Shown here: positions 34,016 through 43,148 of the stretch, in pieces
Layout: each line of letters begins with the position of its first letter
Position numbering within the stretch: position 1 is the first letter of the stretch
Assembly: GCA_944320195.1 (NCBI GenBank)
Contig: CALUGP010000002.1
Location: forward strand, 103,210 to 167,209
Source of the DNA: an uncultured Prevotella sp.
GTDB lineage: Bacteria > Bacteroidota > Bacteroidia > Bacteroidales > Bacteroidaceae
Reading direction: 5' to 3'
Length of the DNA stretch: 64,000 nucleotides
The notes under the pieces: generated by a model
Told to the model about the DNA's origin: nothing
Database searches by the model: none
Seen by the model: the letters and a program-made list of their open reading frames with translations, nothing else
Made by a program: the position numbers and the translations under genes

Positions 34016-35224
34016 ATGAAGCAGAAGAAAATAATGCTCTTAGGCGGCTTGCGCTACCTGCTCCCCGTGATAGAGGCGGCGCACAAGTTGGGGTATTACG
34101 TCATAACGTGTGACTACCTCCCCGACAACATCGCCCATAAATATTCAGACGAGTATGTCAACGTAAGCATAATAGACAAGGAGGCGGTTTTGACCGTGGC
34201 ACGCGAAAAGCAGATAGACGGCATAATGTCGTTCGCAGTAGACCCCGGTGTGGTCACCGCCGCATACGTTCAGGACAAGATGAGTTTACCGGCTTTCGGC
34301 CCGTATGAATCGGTCTGCATACTCCAGAATAAAGACCGCTTTCGTGATTTCCTCGCCAAGCACAGCTTCAACGTGCCCTTGGCCAAAGGCTTCTCGTCGG
34401 TTGAGGAAGCCATGAGTGAGAAATACTGGTATCCGTGGCCGGTCATAGTCAAGCCTACGGACTCGGCCGGAAGCAAGGGCGTTACGAGGGTAGACCGCCT
34501 TGAAGATCTTGAAGCCGCCCTGCGAACGGCGTTCGACCATTCGCTGTCGGGCCGTGTCATTGTGGAGGAGTTCATCGAGAAAGCCGGTTGTTCTTCAGAT
34601 TCCGATTGTTTCTCTGTCAACGGCGAACTGAAGTTCGTCTCGTTCTCGGCGCAGCGTTTCGATGACAACGCCCCCAATCCCTACACGCCCTCGGCATTCA
34701 GTTGGCCGTCAACGTTCACGAAGAAACAGGAAGCTGAACTCACGTCAGAAATACAACGCCTGCTTACATTGTTAGGTATGCGCACTTCGGTTTATAACAT
34801 CGAAACTCGCATAGGCACAAACGGCAAGTCTTACATAATGGAAGTGTCACCGCGCGGTGGCGGCAACCGCCTCTCCGAGATGCTCCGCTTCGCTACGGGC
34901 GTTGACCTGATAACCAACGCCGTGCGTGCCGCCGTAGGCGAAGAAGTCATTGGCTTGGAACAAAAAGGCTACGACGGCCATTGGGCGGAAGTTGTCTTGC
35001 ATACGAAAAAGAGCGGTCGCTTCGACTCGCTCGACATTGCCCCCGACTTTGCGGAAAAGCACGTAAGGCAAACTGACCTTTGTGTGAAACCCGGCGACGA
35101 GGTAAGGGCGTTCATGGGGGCAAACGATGCCATCGGCACGCTTGTGTTGTGCTTCGACACGGAGGAAGAACTTGTAGCAGCATTGAAGGATGTTGATAAT
35201 TGGATGACAATTAAAGTGAAATGA
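34016..35224 (+). CDS. ATP-grasp enzyme
   Basis: A 402-residue carboxylate-amine ligase-like protein: N-terminal pre-ATP-grasp fold (KKIMLLGGLRYLLPVIEAAH, DYLPDNIAHKYSDEYVNVS), ATP-binding WPVIVKPTDSAGSKGVTRV (about residue 140) and the metal site YIMEVSPRGGGNRLSEML. Members next to DegT aminotransferases often attach an amino acid or other carboxylate to an amino sugar, which is my inference here. It overlaps the next ATP-grasp gene by 4 bases. The pre-ATP-grasp segment is typical of the PylC/CarB-like group. Confidence 0.88.
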   Translation: MKQKKIMLLGGLRYLLPVIEAAHKLGYYVITCDYLPDNIAHKYSDEYVNVSIIDKEAVLTVAREKQIDGIMSFAVDPGVVTAAYVQDKMSLPAFGPYESVCILQNKDRFRDFLAKHSFNVPLAKGFSSVEEAMSEKYWYPWPVIVKPTDSAGSKGVTRVDRLEDLEAALRTAFDHSLSGRVIVEEFIEKAGCSSDSDCFSVNGELKFVSFSAQRFDDNAPNPYTPSAFSWPSTFTKKQEAELTSEIQRLLTLLGMRTSVYNIETRIGTNGKSYIMEVSPRGGGNRLSEMLRFATGVDLITNAVRAAVGEEVIGLEQKGYDGHWAEVVLHTKKSGRFDSLDIAPDFAEKHVRQTDLCVKPGDEVRAFMGANDAIGTLVLCFDTEEELVAALKDVDNWMTIKVK

Positions 35225-36810
35225 AAAAGAAAATAGCGATAATAGGGGCGGCGACAGGCCAACTGCCCCTTTGCTTGAAGGCAAGGGAAATGGGCTTGGA
35301 GACATATTGCTTTGCATGGCCGAAAGGAGCGGTTTGCAAGGATTATGTAGACAAATTTATTCCAATTTCCATATTCGAGATGGATGCAATTGTGGAATAT
35401 TGCAATGGACATGGAATTGACGGCGTGGTTTCAAATGCGTCAGAACCTACGGCATTAGTGGCTTCATACGTAGCAGAGAAGTTAGGGAAAGTGGGTACGC
35501 CGTATGAGACCATTAAGAACATTCAAAATAAGGCATTCGTGCGTGAGAAAACGAATGTAATACAAGGACTTACTCCGGTGGGTTATAAGTTGGGCAAATT
35601 GGAAGAGATACTGTTTACTTTCCCACGTCCATACGTACTGAAACCTGTCACGGGGGCGGCAAAAAAAGGTGTCAATTACGTAGATGATTCGGTAAAAGAG
35701 TTGTCTGTTCCCGACGATTTGAAAGACGCGGTTTTTATGGCTGAGTCATACATTGAAGGGAAGGAGTATTCCGTTGAATCAATGTCGTATCATGGTCGGC
35801 ACAAAGTAATACAAATTACGGAAAAAGTAAGTACTGGCGCTCCACATTTTGTAGAATTGGGACATCATCAACCTGCAACAATTTCTGCTACATTGAGGGT
35901 GAAAATTGAAAAAGTAATTTCAGATATTTTATCCAGTTTGAATTTTACTAACGGTGCAACACATATAGAACTTAAAATTAATAATGCGGATGATATATTC
36001 TTGATTGAGGTTAATCCAAGAGGTGGCGGAGATGAAATCTCAAATAGATTAGTAGAGTTGAGTACTGGATACGACTATCTTAAAAGCATAATAGAGGTCG
36101 CATTGAGCATTGAAAGCACATGTAATGTTAGATGGAATAGATACTCTGGTATTTATTACTTATGCCAGCAATCTGCAGATTGGTCTGATTTTTTCACACA
36201 AGCTGATTTTCAGCCATGGTTGGTAGGGAAATCAATCGTTAATACCTCGGAATTGCATAAGTCCAATTCTAATTATGACAGGGATGGTTCTGTAATATAT
36301 TGTTGGAATCGAAAAATAACGCCTCAACAACATTCAGACATCTGTGTGCGCAAATTGAACGATATGCCAAATAGATACGAATTGTCTCAAGAGTTTCTAC
36401 AAAAATTGAAAGTTGAACAAAAAGACAGTCATTACGAAATTCCCGTATCATGGATTGAAAAAATATTAAGCAAAGGTGAAGTTTTGGTATATATGGATGA
36501 GGGGGTCATACAGGGATGGTTCGTTTTTTATTGTAATGATTTTATTAAGAAATACGCTTACGTGGCGGGTCTGCACGTCCTTTCTGAATATCGCCGTAAA
36601 GGAATCGCTAAAATTCTTTTAGAATATGTAATAACCATTTGTAAGGATAGAAAATTTAATGTGCTTGGCTTGTATTGTAATAATCCGATAGCAATGAAGC
36701 TTTATTATGAATTTGGATTCAAAGAATTAGATAAAAGAGCCATGGAACAATATGGTGGAGACATTTATTCGTACTTGGAATTGGATCTGAAAAATCATAA
36801 ATATTCATAG
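35221..36810 (+). CDS. ATP-grasp enzyme fused to a GNAT acetyltransferase
   Basis: A 529-residue two-domain protein. Residues 1-300 form an ATP-grasp ligase (KKKIAIIGAATGQLPLCLKA, PYVLKPVTGAAKKGVNYV, IFLIEVNPRGGGDEISNRL). A linker follows, and residues about 400-529 make a GNAT fold with the acetyl-CoA motif LHVLSEYRRKGIAKILLEYV and YCNNPIAMKLYYEFGFKEL. The two activities could act in sequence on one sugar, for example ligation of an amino acid and N-acetylation. Composition shifts from host-like to AT-rich across the gene, suggesting a mosaic origin. Confidence 0.85.
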   Translation: MKKKIAIIGAATGQLPLCLKAREMGLETYCFAWPKGAVCKDYVDKFIPISIFEMDAIVEYCNGHGIDGVVSNASEPTALVASYVAEKLGKVGTPYETIKNIQNKAFVREKTNVIQGLTPVGYKLGKLEEILFTFPRPYVLKPVTGAAKKGVNYVDDSVKELSVPDDLKDAVFMAESYIEGKEYSVESMSYHGRHKVIQITEKVSTGAPHFVELGHHQPATISATLRVKIEKVISDILSSLNFTNGATHIELKINNADDIFLIEVNPRGGGDEISNRLVELSTGYDYLKSIIEVALSIESTCNVRWNRYSGIYYLCQQSADWSDFFTQADFQPWLVGKSIVNTSELHKSNSNYDRDGSVIYCWNRKITPQQHSDICVRKLNDMPNRYELSQEFLQKLKVEQKDSHYEIPVSWIEKILSKGEVLVYMDEGVIQGWFVFYCNDFIKKYAYVAGLHVLSEYRRKGIAKILLEYVITICKDRKFNVLGLYCNNPIAMKLYYEFGFKELDKRAMEQYGGDIYSYLELDLKNHKYS

Positions 36811-36869
36811 GACTTAAACACACAATGGTTCAATATAGTGTTTTTTACTACTCTCGACTTGTATGAGAT

Positions 36870-37080
36870 GTGCGTTATTCTGTCATCTGTCAGTTTTTGC
36901 CTTAAGTCACTGGCGTATAGAATGTTATCGGCTGACAGATGGTTGATGGAAGTGTCAGCAACCATCAGCCATCCATGCTAAGGCTGACTGGAACTGAAAG
37001 ATTGCAGGAACATCTGTCAGCCCGTAACATGCTTTAAATGAAAGAGTTATCTCATGAACTGACAGATGACGGCGACAAAC
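36870..37080. repeat. CTGACAGATG palindrome cluster
   Basis: TCTGTCATCTGTCAG, CGGCTGACAGATGG, AACATCTGTCAGCCCGTAAC and GAACTGACAGATGACGGC form several short inverted pairs. The motif CATCTGTCAGCCCGTAAC is shared with 15480-15500. No gene is present from 36811 to 37759. Confidence 0.55.
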
Positions 37081-37159
37081 AGGAAATTATTATAAGATTA
37101 TGTTCATCAGTAAAACGCTCCTTCTCAAAGCATGTTTGGAAATGAATATGATTCAGCAT

Positions 37160-37225
37160 CTTTTGAGTTGCAAAAGGCCATATATGGCAATGCGAAATGG
37201 CATCTTTTACCATGCAAAAGGCCAT
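37160..37225. repeat. AAAGGCCG-family repeat, copy 4 (AT-shifted)
   Basis: TTGCAAAAGGCCATATATGG and CATGCAAAAGGCCATCTTTG are degraded copies of the family seen at 1039, 8502 and 12650. The short reading frame that spans it is not credible as a gene. Confidence 0.55.
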
Positions 37226-37352
37226 CTTTGGAAAGAATCTAAAAGTCGGTTACAATATTCATATGAATGTATTTTCACCTGCATTTTCAATGTCACACTT
37301 GTCCGTCTTTTGCAAGTCGGTGGCAAGCCGTCATTCCGCTGAGCGGCAGAAA

Positions 37353-37656
37353 AACGGTTCATCCGCAGTTTAAGTGTATAGTATTACTGTACCTTCTTTT
37401 GTCTTTGTGATAGCACTTTATGTACGCCTCCTACTTTAATCCAGGCAGTCGGTAATCGTCATGCCGCACTCCGATGCGGCATCCAGAAAACACCCGATAC
37501 GCCAAACGAAACAGGCTGCATACACTGGATGCCGCATCGGAGTGCGGCATGACAGTTACCGACCGCCTGGCTTGTGGCAGGATGTACACATGAAATGATA
37601 TGGCAAAAGCAAAAGGCAATGCTGTTATCTCATACACCAGAACTGCGGATGAACCA
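37353..37656. repeat. Nested MITE-like element, families C and outer GGTTCATCCGC
   Basis: Outer arms GGTTCATCCGCAGTT (37353-37367) and AACTGCGGATGAACC (37642-37656) are exact reverse complements. Inside them, CAGGCAGTCGGTAATCGTCA and ATGCCGCACTCCGATGCGGC (from about 37441) face GACAGTTACCGACCGCCTGG (to about 37570). The same nested order occurs at 32328-32831, which argues for one composite element. It lies directly upstream of the TIR gene. Confidence 0.75.
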
Positions 37657-37759
37657 GAAAAACAATGCGGTAAGAAATTCCATAATTGGAAAGATGATTC
37701 CTTATGCCGAATCACGACGACGTTAATATTCAGAACGACAAATCACGCAAAAAATATTT

Positions 37760-38881
37760 ATGGAAACTACAGTGTTGATGGATTCTATAAAAATGGTATT
37801 AGGTATGTTTGCTGACCGGACTCCTGGCCAAGTGGTAATGTGTCAAGCCATAGAGGCGGAATACAGGAAAAGCGGATTGGGTGACAGGCATTTCCCGTTT
37901 ATAATGAATCTGTTGATATACAATCAGTATTTATCAAATGAGAAGTTTCCCATGGTTACGCTGACAGAGCGCGGTTATGCCTTATTGCACGATGACATGC
38001 AGGCGGATTTGCATGTGGACTTATATGGATTCTTCAATACCGGGAAAGGCAGAAAACCATTATTCTATGATATTTGGAGCATTATTGGCGACGGCAGGAA
38101 AGAAACAAATCTTTTTTATATAAGCGGATCTGCATTTTATAATGGAATAAAGCTGTTTCTAACAGGCATGCCTCCATCGTACACAAAATACCTGAACGAC
38201 TTGGAAGAAAGCAAAGGGAAAGGCATAACCCGCAGTGAATGGTGCTTGGACTTGTTCATGGCGTTGAAAGACGAGCAGATAAAGCCGTTTCTCGACAAGT
38301 TAAGCTCGCAGATAAACAGCCGTAATCATGAAAAGGAAGAAAAAGAAGAAATGCCAATTATTGAATGTGACATTAAAGAACTAAAAGAAATGAAAGAACT
38401 GAAAATATTTATCAGCCACAACACAAAAGACAAGGATTTTGCCAAAGCCTTGGTTGACATGATGCTGGCTTTAGGGGTAAAAGAAAGTAGCATATTCTGC
38501 AGTTCTTATCAAGGTTTTGGCGTTCCTTATGGAGGAAAAATCTTTGACTATATAAAAGAGCAGTATGAATGGTATGACCTGTTAGTGCTGTTCATCCATT
38601 CGCCCAGGTATTATGAAAGCCATGTATCATTGAATGAAATGGGGGCGGCTTGGGTCTTGAAGAGCGAACACAGGTCGTTCCTGACAAAAGACTGCGAGTT
38701 CAATCAGCTTGACGGTGTAATAAAATCTGACGAGGCCGCATTTAGAGCCGGGCAAGAGGACACTTACCAGTATCTGAATGAATTTGCAGAAATGCTGGTT
38801 GAAAAGTTCCATCTTGAAGGAAAACCGTTTACACGTTGGGAAACAATAAAAAAAGATTTTCTGGACAAGGTAACTGAATGA
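37760..38881 (+). CDS. TIR-domain protein, putative NADase defence effector
   Basis: A 373-residue protein. Residues 1-190 are an alpha-helical region I do not recognise. Residues about 215-345 form a TIR domain: KELKIFISHNTKDKDFAKAL, SSIFCSSYQGFGVPYGGKIF, YEWYDLLVLFIHSPRYYESH and LNEMGAAWVLKSE, where the Glu corresponds to the catalytic Glu of NAD-cleaving TIRs. It sits in the right operon among glycosyltransferases and parallels the SIR2 gene of the left operon. The helical region may sense a trigger. It is probably part of anti-phage defence. Confidence 0.85.
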   Translation: METTVLMDSIKMVLGMFADRTPGQVVMCQAIEAEYRKSGLGDRHFPFIMNLLIYNQYLSNEKFPMVTLTERGYALLHDDMQADLHVDLYGFFNTGKGRKPLFYDIWSIIGDGRKETNLFYISGSAFYNGIKLFLTGMPPSYTKYLNDLEESKGKGITRSEWCLDLFMALKDEQIKPFLDKLSSQINSRNHEKEEKEEMPIIECDIKELKEMKELKIFISHNTKDKDFAKALVDMMLALGVKESSIFCSSYQGFGVPYGGKIFDYIKEQYEWYDLLVLFIHSPRYYESHVSLNEMGAAWVLKSEHRSFLTKDCEFNQLDGVIKSDEAAFRAGQEDTYQYLNEFAEMLVEKFHLEGKPFTRWETIKKDFLDKVTE

Positions 38882-38906
38882 TTATTTAAACACGAGTATA
38901 ATAAAA

Positions 38907-39827
38907 ATGAATGACGAAATATTAGTTTCTATCCAATGCTTGGTTTACAACCATGAGCCGTACCTCCGCCAATGTCTTGACGGCTTCGTGATGCAGAAAA
39001 CAAACTTCCGCTTTGAGGCAATAGTGCACGACGACGTTTCGACAGACGGCAGCGCAGCGATAATCCGTGAATACGCCGAGAAATATCCCGACATAATAAA
39101 GCCCATCTACGAAACCGAGAACCAATATTCAAAGCATGACGGCACGCTTAGTATGATAATAGATTCCGCATGTAAAGGTAAATACATAGCTATGTGTGAA
39201 GGTGATGATTATTGGATTGACCCGTTGAAATTACAGAAGCAAGTGGACTTTATGGAGGAACATCTAGATTATACATTATCCTGCCATAGATACAAAATTT
39301 ATGACGAGCAGACAAAAGAAATGATATTAGCTTCAAATAAGTATTTTGAAAAATTCAATGACAACACAGAATTTACTTTCGATTTAAAATACGCCTTTAA
39401 TAGAGCATGGATTACCAAAACCTTAACATGCGTTTATAGAAAAAACGCATTAGATCCTTCTGTTTCAGAAAAATATAAATATTATAGGGATGTTCATATG
39501 GTTTATTATCTTCTTTCTGAAGGTAAGGGGGTATGCCATTCGTTTGTAGGAGGAGTATTTAGAAAGAATCAATATAGTACATACAACTCATTACAAAGAA
39601 TTGACCAAATTAAAACATCTTATGATGTGTATAATGAATTTTATGAAGCTAAACATGATCCGATAATTAGAAATGTTTTGTCTTCATTGTATTTGGAAGA
39701 GATGAAAGTATGTAAAAAAATTAAAATGCCAGGTAAAAAATACGAATGGTATGCATTATTTATGTTACCATTCAAAATAGTAAAGCATTTAATTAAATAC
39801 ATAAAAACATTTTACAATCCAACATGA
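38907..39827 (+). CDS. Glycosyltransferase family 2
   Basis: A 306-residue GT-A enzyme: LVSIQCLVYNHEPYLRQCLD, FRFEAIVHDDVSTDGSAAII and the D-x-D-like AMCEGDDYWIDPLKLQ. The first 90 or so codons are host-like and GC-rich, after which composition becomes abruptly AT-rich (around 39140), as in the left-operon GT2 at 24254-25207. A basic C-terminal helix may contact the membrane. Start codon follows the TIR stop by 25 bases. Confidence 0.9.
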   Translation: MNDEILVSIQCLVYNHEPYLRQCLDGFVMQKTNFRFEAIVHDDVSTDGSAAIIREYAEKYPDIIKPIYETENQYSKHDGTLSMIIDSACKGKYIAMCEGDDYWIDPLKLQKQVDFMEEHLDYTLSCHRYKIYDEQTKEMILASNKYFEKFNDNTEFTFDLKYAFNRAWITKTLTCVYRKNALDPSVSEKYKYYRDVHMVYYLLSEGKGVCHSFVGGVFRKNQYSTYNSLQRIDQIKTSYDVYNEFYEAKHDPIIRNVLSSLYLEEMKVCKKIKMPGKKYEWYALFMLPFKIVKHLIKYIKTFYNPT

Positions 39828-39831
39828 TTTG

Positions 39832-39979
39832 AACCAGCAATGTTTGGATGCTTCATATTCGACACAACAAGCAGAAGCCACACGCAAAATATTATACGAA
39901 AAACGCAATCCATATAAGACATCTATACAAGATTTGGGAAACTTGATAAGCGAGCTTTCCCATGTGTGTAAATTTTAAT
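39832..39979 (+). pseudogene. Probable glycosyltransferase 3'-end remnant
   Basis: An open frame without a start reads LDASYSTQQAEATRKILYE then KRNPYKTSIQDLGNLISELS and a stop. The helix-like composition resembles the C-terminus of a capsule-locus enzyme, and codon use is protein-like. It fills the gap between two glycosyltransferase genes. The origin is unproven. Confidence 0.35.
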
Positions 39980-39996
39980 ATTTGCTTTTGCAAAAA

Positions 39997-41163
39997 ATGG
40001 AAAATCGAAATTTTAAAGTTTTATTTATAACTCACGCGGACGGAATGGGAGGTGCGAATCATTCTATGCTGCAATTAATGGTTGAATTAAGAGATGTTTA
40101 TGGTGTCGAGGTTGTCCTTTTGGCACCGAAACCAAGAAAAAGTATTAAATGGACCGTACAAGAAGAATGCAAAAGATTGAAAATTAAATGTATTTCTTGT
40201 AGTTATGGATGGTTTAAAGGGACAGGCTATAAATTTATAATTAAATACATCTTAAATATCATTTATTATCCTATCATTTTATACAAATTAAGAAATACAC
40301 ATTTTGATATTGTTCATTCAAATGGCAGCGTGATAGATATTGGAGCTGTAATTAGCAGAATACGACATATTAAGCACGTGTGGCATCTAAGGGAGTTTGG
40401 ATGGTTGGATTTTTCTTTAAACTCTTTTGGTGGTAAATATTATGAAAAGTTTGTTTACACTGGTGGAGATTGTTTTATTGCAATATCACAAAAAATAAAA
40501 GATTATTTTTCAAGCGTAATTCCATGTGAGAAAATTCATACAATTTATAATGGCATAAAGATACCACCGGGACAATGTAATAGTTTACATACTAATGCAA
40601 AGATACAATTTTGTGTGGTTGGTAATATAGCTGAAGGAAAAAATCAGATAGAAGCATTAAAGGCTATAAAAATATTGGTCCATAAATTTAATTGTCATAA
40701 TTTTCATTTGACGTTTATAGGTTATGAATTCCATGAATACAAGTCTGTGTTATTAAAACATATAGAACAATTTGGTTTAAATGAATATGTAACTTTTAAA
40801 GGAGAATGTAAAAATGTATCTGAAGTGTTGAAAACAATGGATGTGGGTTTAATGTTATCTAAAAATGAAGCTTTTGGAAGGGTCACGGTTGAATATATGA
40901 TGCATGGATTAGCTGTTATTGCTTCAAATGCAGGTGCAAATGAAGAAATCATAAGTAACAATGAAGATGGTTTGATTTACCATTTGGGTGATAGTGAAGA
41001 ATTGGCAATTTGTATGAAACGGTTAATTGACGACCAATCATTCATGATAGAACTTTCCGAGAAAGGTAGACAAAAAGCTTTAAATCGTTTTACTTCAGAC
41101 AAAAACACTAAGGCTGTATATGATTTATATTTGTCTTTGTTAAAAACAGCTAGATGTAGCTAA
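39997..41163 (+). CDS. Glycosyltransferase family 4
   Basis: A 388-residue GT-B enzyme from an AT-rich gene: FITHADGMGGANHSMLQLM (acceptor loop), FDIVHSNGSVIDIGAVIS, HVWHLREFGWLDFSL, then VGNIAEGKNQIEALKAIKIL and the donor site LSKNEAFGRVTVEYMMHGLAVI with E-x7-E. ATG at 39997 is preferred over an upstream TTG. It is one of the right-operon assembly enzymes. Confidence 0.9.
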   Translation: MENRNFKVLFITHADGMGGANHSMLQLMVELRDVYGVEVVLLAPKPRKSIKWTVQEECKRLKIKCISCSYGWFKGTGYKFIIKYILNIIYYPIILYKLRNTHFDIVHSNGSVIDIGAVISRIRHIKHVWHLREFGWLDFSLNSFGGKYYEKFVYTGGDCFIAISQKIKDYFSSVIPCEKIHTIYNGIKIPPGQCNSLHTNAKIQFCVVGNIAEGKNQIEALKAIKILVHKFNCHNFHLTFIGYEFHEYKSVLLKHIEQFGLNEYVTFKGECKNVSEVLKTMDVGLMLSKNEAFGRVTVEYMMHGLAVIASNAGANEEIISNNEDGLIYHLGDSEELAICMKRLIDDQSFMIELSEKGRQKALNRFTSDKNTKAVYDLYLSLLKTARCS

Positions 41164-41220
41164 GTGTTCTTTTACAAAATTGAAACAAATAAGCTTTTTC
41201 AGTGCTAAAGTATTTAGTTT

Positions 41221-42369
41221 ATGACTTGGATTTTCTTTTTTTTAGAGCTTTTAATGTTTATGTTTGCTCTTGTATCAGATAAGTTTAGCCGTAAATTTAA
41301 TAGGAGATATTTTGCTTTTATTTGCGTATTGTGGGCGATAGTATTTGGCTTTAGAGCATATACAATTGGTAACGATACACCTGCATACGCTGATTTTTTT
41401 ATGGGTAAGGATTCTTTTTATGGGCAGATTAATCAGAATCCAGACCTTGAAATAGGCTTCTTGGCTTTAGTCAAATTCATGCGTTTATTTACCAATTCAC
41501 CGACAGTGTTATTCACTATTTTATCCATCTGGCTTTTTATTTTAGTTTATAAGATATATACGAGGGTTTGTGATGACAAGAAATGTACTTTTAATTTGCT
41601 TGTTTTCTTTATTATATCGAACTCGTTCATTACTTTAATGGCCGCTACTAGGCAATCTACAGCTTTTTGCGTACTATTAACAGGAATTTGCATGTTAATA
41701 GATTATCAAAAATTTAAGACAAACAATTCATCTGTTGTTAAAAGAAAGTGTTATTTGTTTATAAGCTTTGGCTTTGTCTTAGCATCAGTACTATTCCATA
41801 AATCAATTTTGTTTTTGCTGTTGATTTTAGGAATTTGTTATTATGTACATTTTACCAAGAAACAAATGTACATAATGATATTTTTCTCCTTTATTCTTTC
41901 TATCTTCTTCATAAATGAAATAGGAAACTTTTTTAATCAAGTATTAATGCTTGCAGGTTCTATTAGCTTCACTGGTGCAAACATGGATGTAATGTCAATT
42001 TATGGTTCGTCTTTTGGTGACTTTAATCAAAACTTTATTACGTTGTTGGCGTGGGCTGTACCTGTGATATTGACAATTTATCTGTCAGATAATGATTATG
42101 TCAATACTTTCTTCTTCAGGGTTTTGGTGTTGTCCGTATGCATTTTCTTAGTTTTTAATACAACATTCTTAATTGAACGAATAAATACATTGCTGGTATT
42201 GTTAGGGTTTACGCAATATCTGCCATATAATAAAGAGCGAAATATTAATAAATACAGACCCATTTATTTTATTTTCATTCTCTTGATGTTGGTTAAGGCT
42301 GGTATGAGATATGACAATTGGCCTTCGTCCGATTCTACTATACCCTATTATTTCTTCTGGCAAAAATAA
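41221..42369 (+). CDS. EpsG-like polysaccharide polymerase
   Basis: A 382-residue membrane protein with about ten hydrophobic helices. The motif FGFRAYTIGNDTPAYADFF near residue 40 (R-x-x-x-x-G-x-D-T-x-x-Y) and SNSFITLMAATRQSTAF near 135 are hallmarks of the EpsG/Wzy group. It would polymerise the repeat unit of the right-operon glycan. The left operon carries a different Wzy, so each half has its own polymerase and flippase. It starts 57 bases after the GT4 stop. Confidence 0.88.
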   Translation: MTWIFFFLELLMFMFALVSDKFSRKFNRRYFAFICVLWAIVFGFRAYTIGNDTPAYADFFMGKDSFYGQINQNPDLEIGFLALVKFMRLFTNSPTVLFTILSIWLFILVYKIYTRVCDDKKCTFNLLVFFIISNSFITLMAATRQSTAFCVLLTGICMLIDYQKFKTNNSSVVKRKCYLFISFGFVLASVLFHKSILFLLLILGICYYVHFTKKQMYIMIFFSFILSIFFINEIGNFFNQVLMLAGSISFTGANMDVMSIYGSSFGDFNQNFITLLAWAVPVILTIYLSDNDYVNTFFFRVLVLSVCIFLVFNTTFLIERINTLLVLLGFTQYLPYNKERNINKYRPIYFIFILLMLVKAGMRYDNWPSSDSTIPYYFFWQK

Positions 42370-42376
42370 AATTTGT

Positions 42377-43126
42377 ATGGCTTATAAATATAAAGTATCT
42401 GTAATTACAATTTGTTTTAATGCTGAAAAAGATATACAACGGACAATTGAATCCGTAGTTAATCAAACATTTGAAGATTTTGAGTATATAATAATTGACG
42501 GGAAGTCTTCGGATGAAACTTTAGCAATTGTAGAGCGTTATAAGTCAAAGATTCAGCAGGTTATATCAGAGCCTGATGATGGGATTTATGACGCAATGAA
42601 TAAAGGTGTAAGATTAGCAAAAGGAGAATGGCTGATTTTTATGAATGCAGGAGATTGTTTTGCTGATTATGAGGTTCTGGAAAAAGTTTTTGCGGATGAA
42701 ATACCTGAAAATATCAGTTTTATTTACTCAGATGTTTATATGAAACAAAAACGAGATAGATTGTTGTGTCCTATGAACTTTTCAAAAGGTGCTTTGATAC
42801 ATCAAAGTGTAATATATAAGAAAAATTGCCATAAATTATATGGGCTTTACATAGTCACCCATCCAATAATCATTTCTGATTATTTATTCTTTATTCGTTT
42901 CCCTGAAGAAAATGTTATGAAAACAAACACTGTTATTGCAGAATATGAAGGAGGAGGCGTTTCATCGCAAGGCGGAAATTGGAACAGAAAGCAATCTTTA
43001 TGTGCCGATGTCGTTTTTCGTAGACGAAGTTTTGGTAATATGCTGATTACTTATATAGCAAAAGAACTTGCAGATTTAATACCTGTAACTTTGAAATACA
43101 AACTTAAAAGCATCCTTTTTAAATAG
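42377..43126 (+). CDS. Glycosyltransferase family 2
   Basis: A 249-residue GT-A enzyme: KVSVITICFNAEKDIQRTI, DFEYIIIDGKSSDETLAI, DDGIYDAMNKGVRLAKGEW and a D-x-D variant MNAGDCF. It is a homologue of the left-operon gene at 20001-20705. The ATG at 42377, 8 bases after the polymerase stop, is preferred over one inside the polymerase gene. Confidence 0.9.
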   Translation: MAYKYKVSVITICFNAEKDIQRTIESVVNQTFEDFEYIIIDGKSSDETLAIVERYKSKIQQVISEPDDGIYDAMNKGVRLAKGEWLIFMNAGDCFADYEVLEKVFADEIPENISFIYSDVYMKQKRDRLLCPMNFSKGALIHQSVIYKKNCHKLYGLYIVTHPIIISDYLFFIRFPEENVMKTNTVIAEYEGGGVSSQGGNWNRKQSLCADVVFRRRSFGNMLITYIAKELADLIPVTLKYKLKSILFK

Positions 43127-43148
43127 TGTTATATTGGTGTAGGTGATT

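Noticed and set aside
37100-37342. 80-codon frame between repeats
   Set aside because: It spans the AAAGGCCG-like repeat and AT-rich DNA with no start context or protein character.
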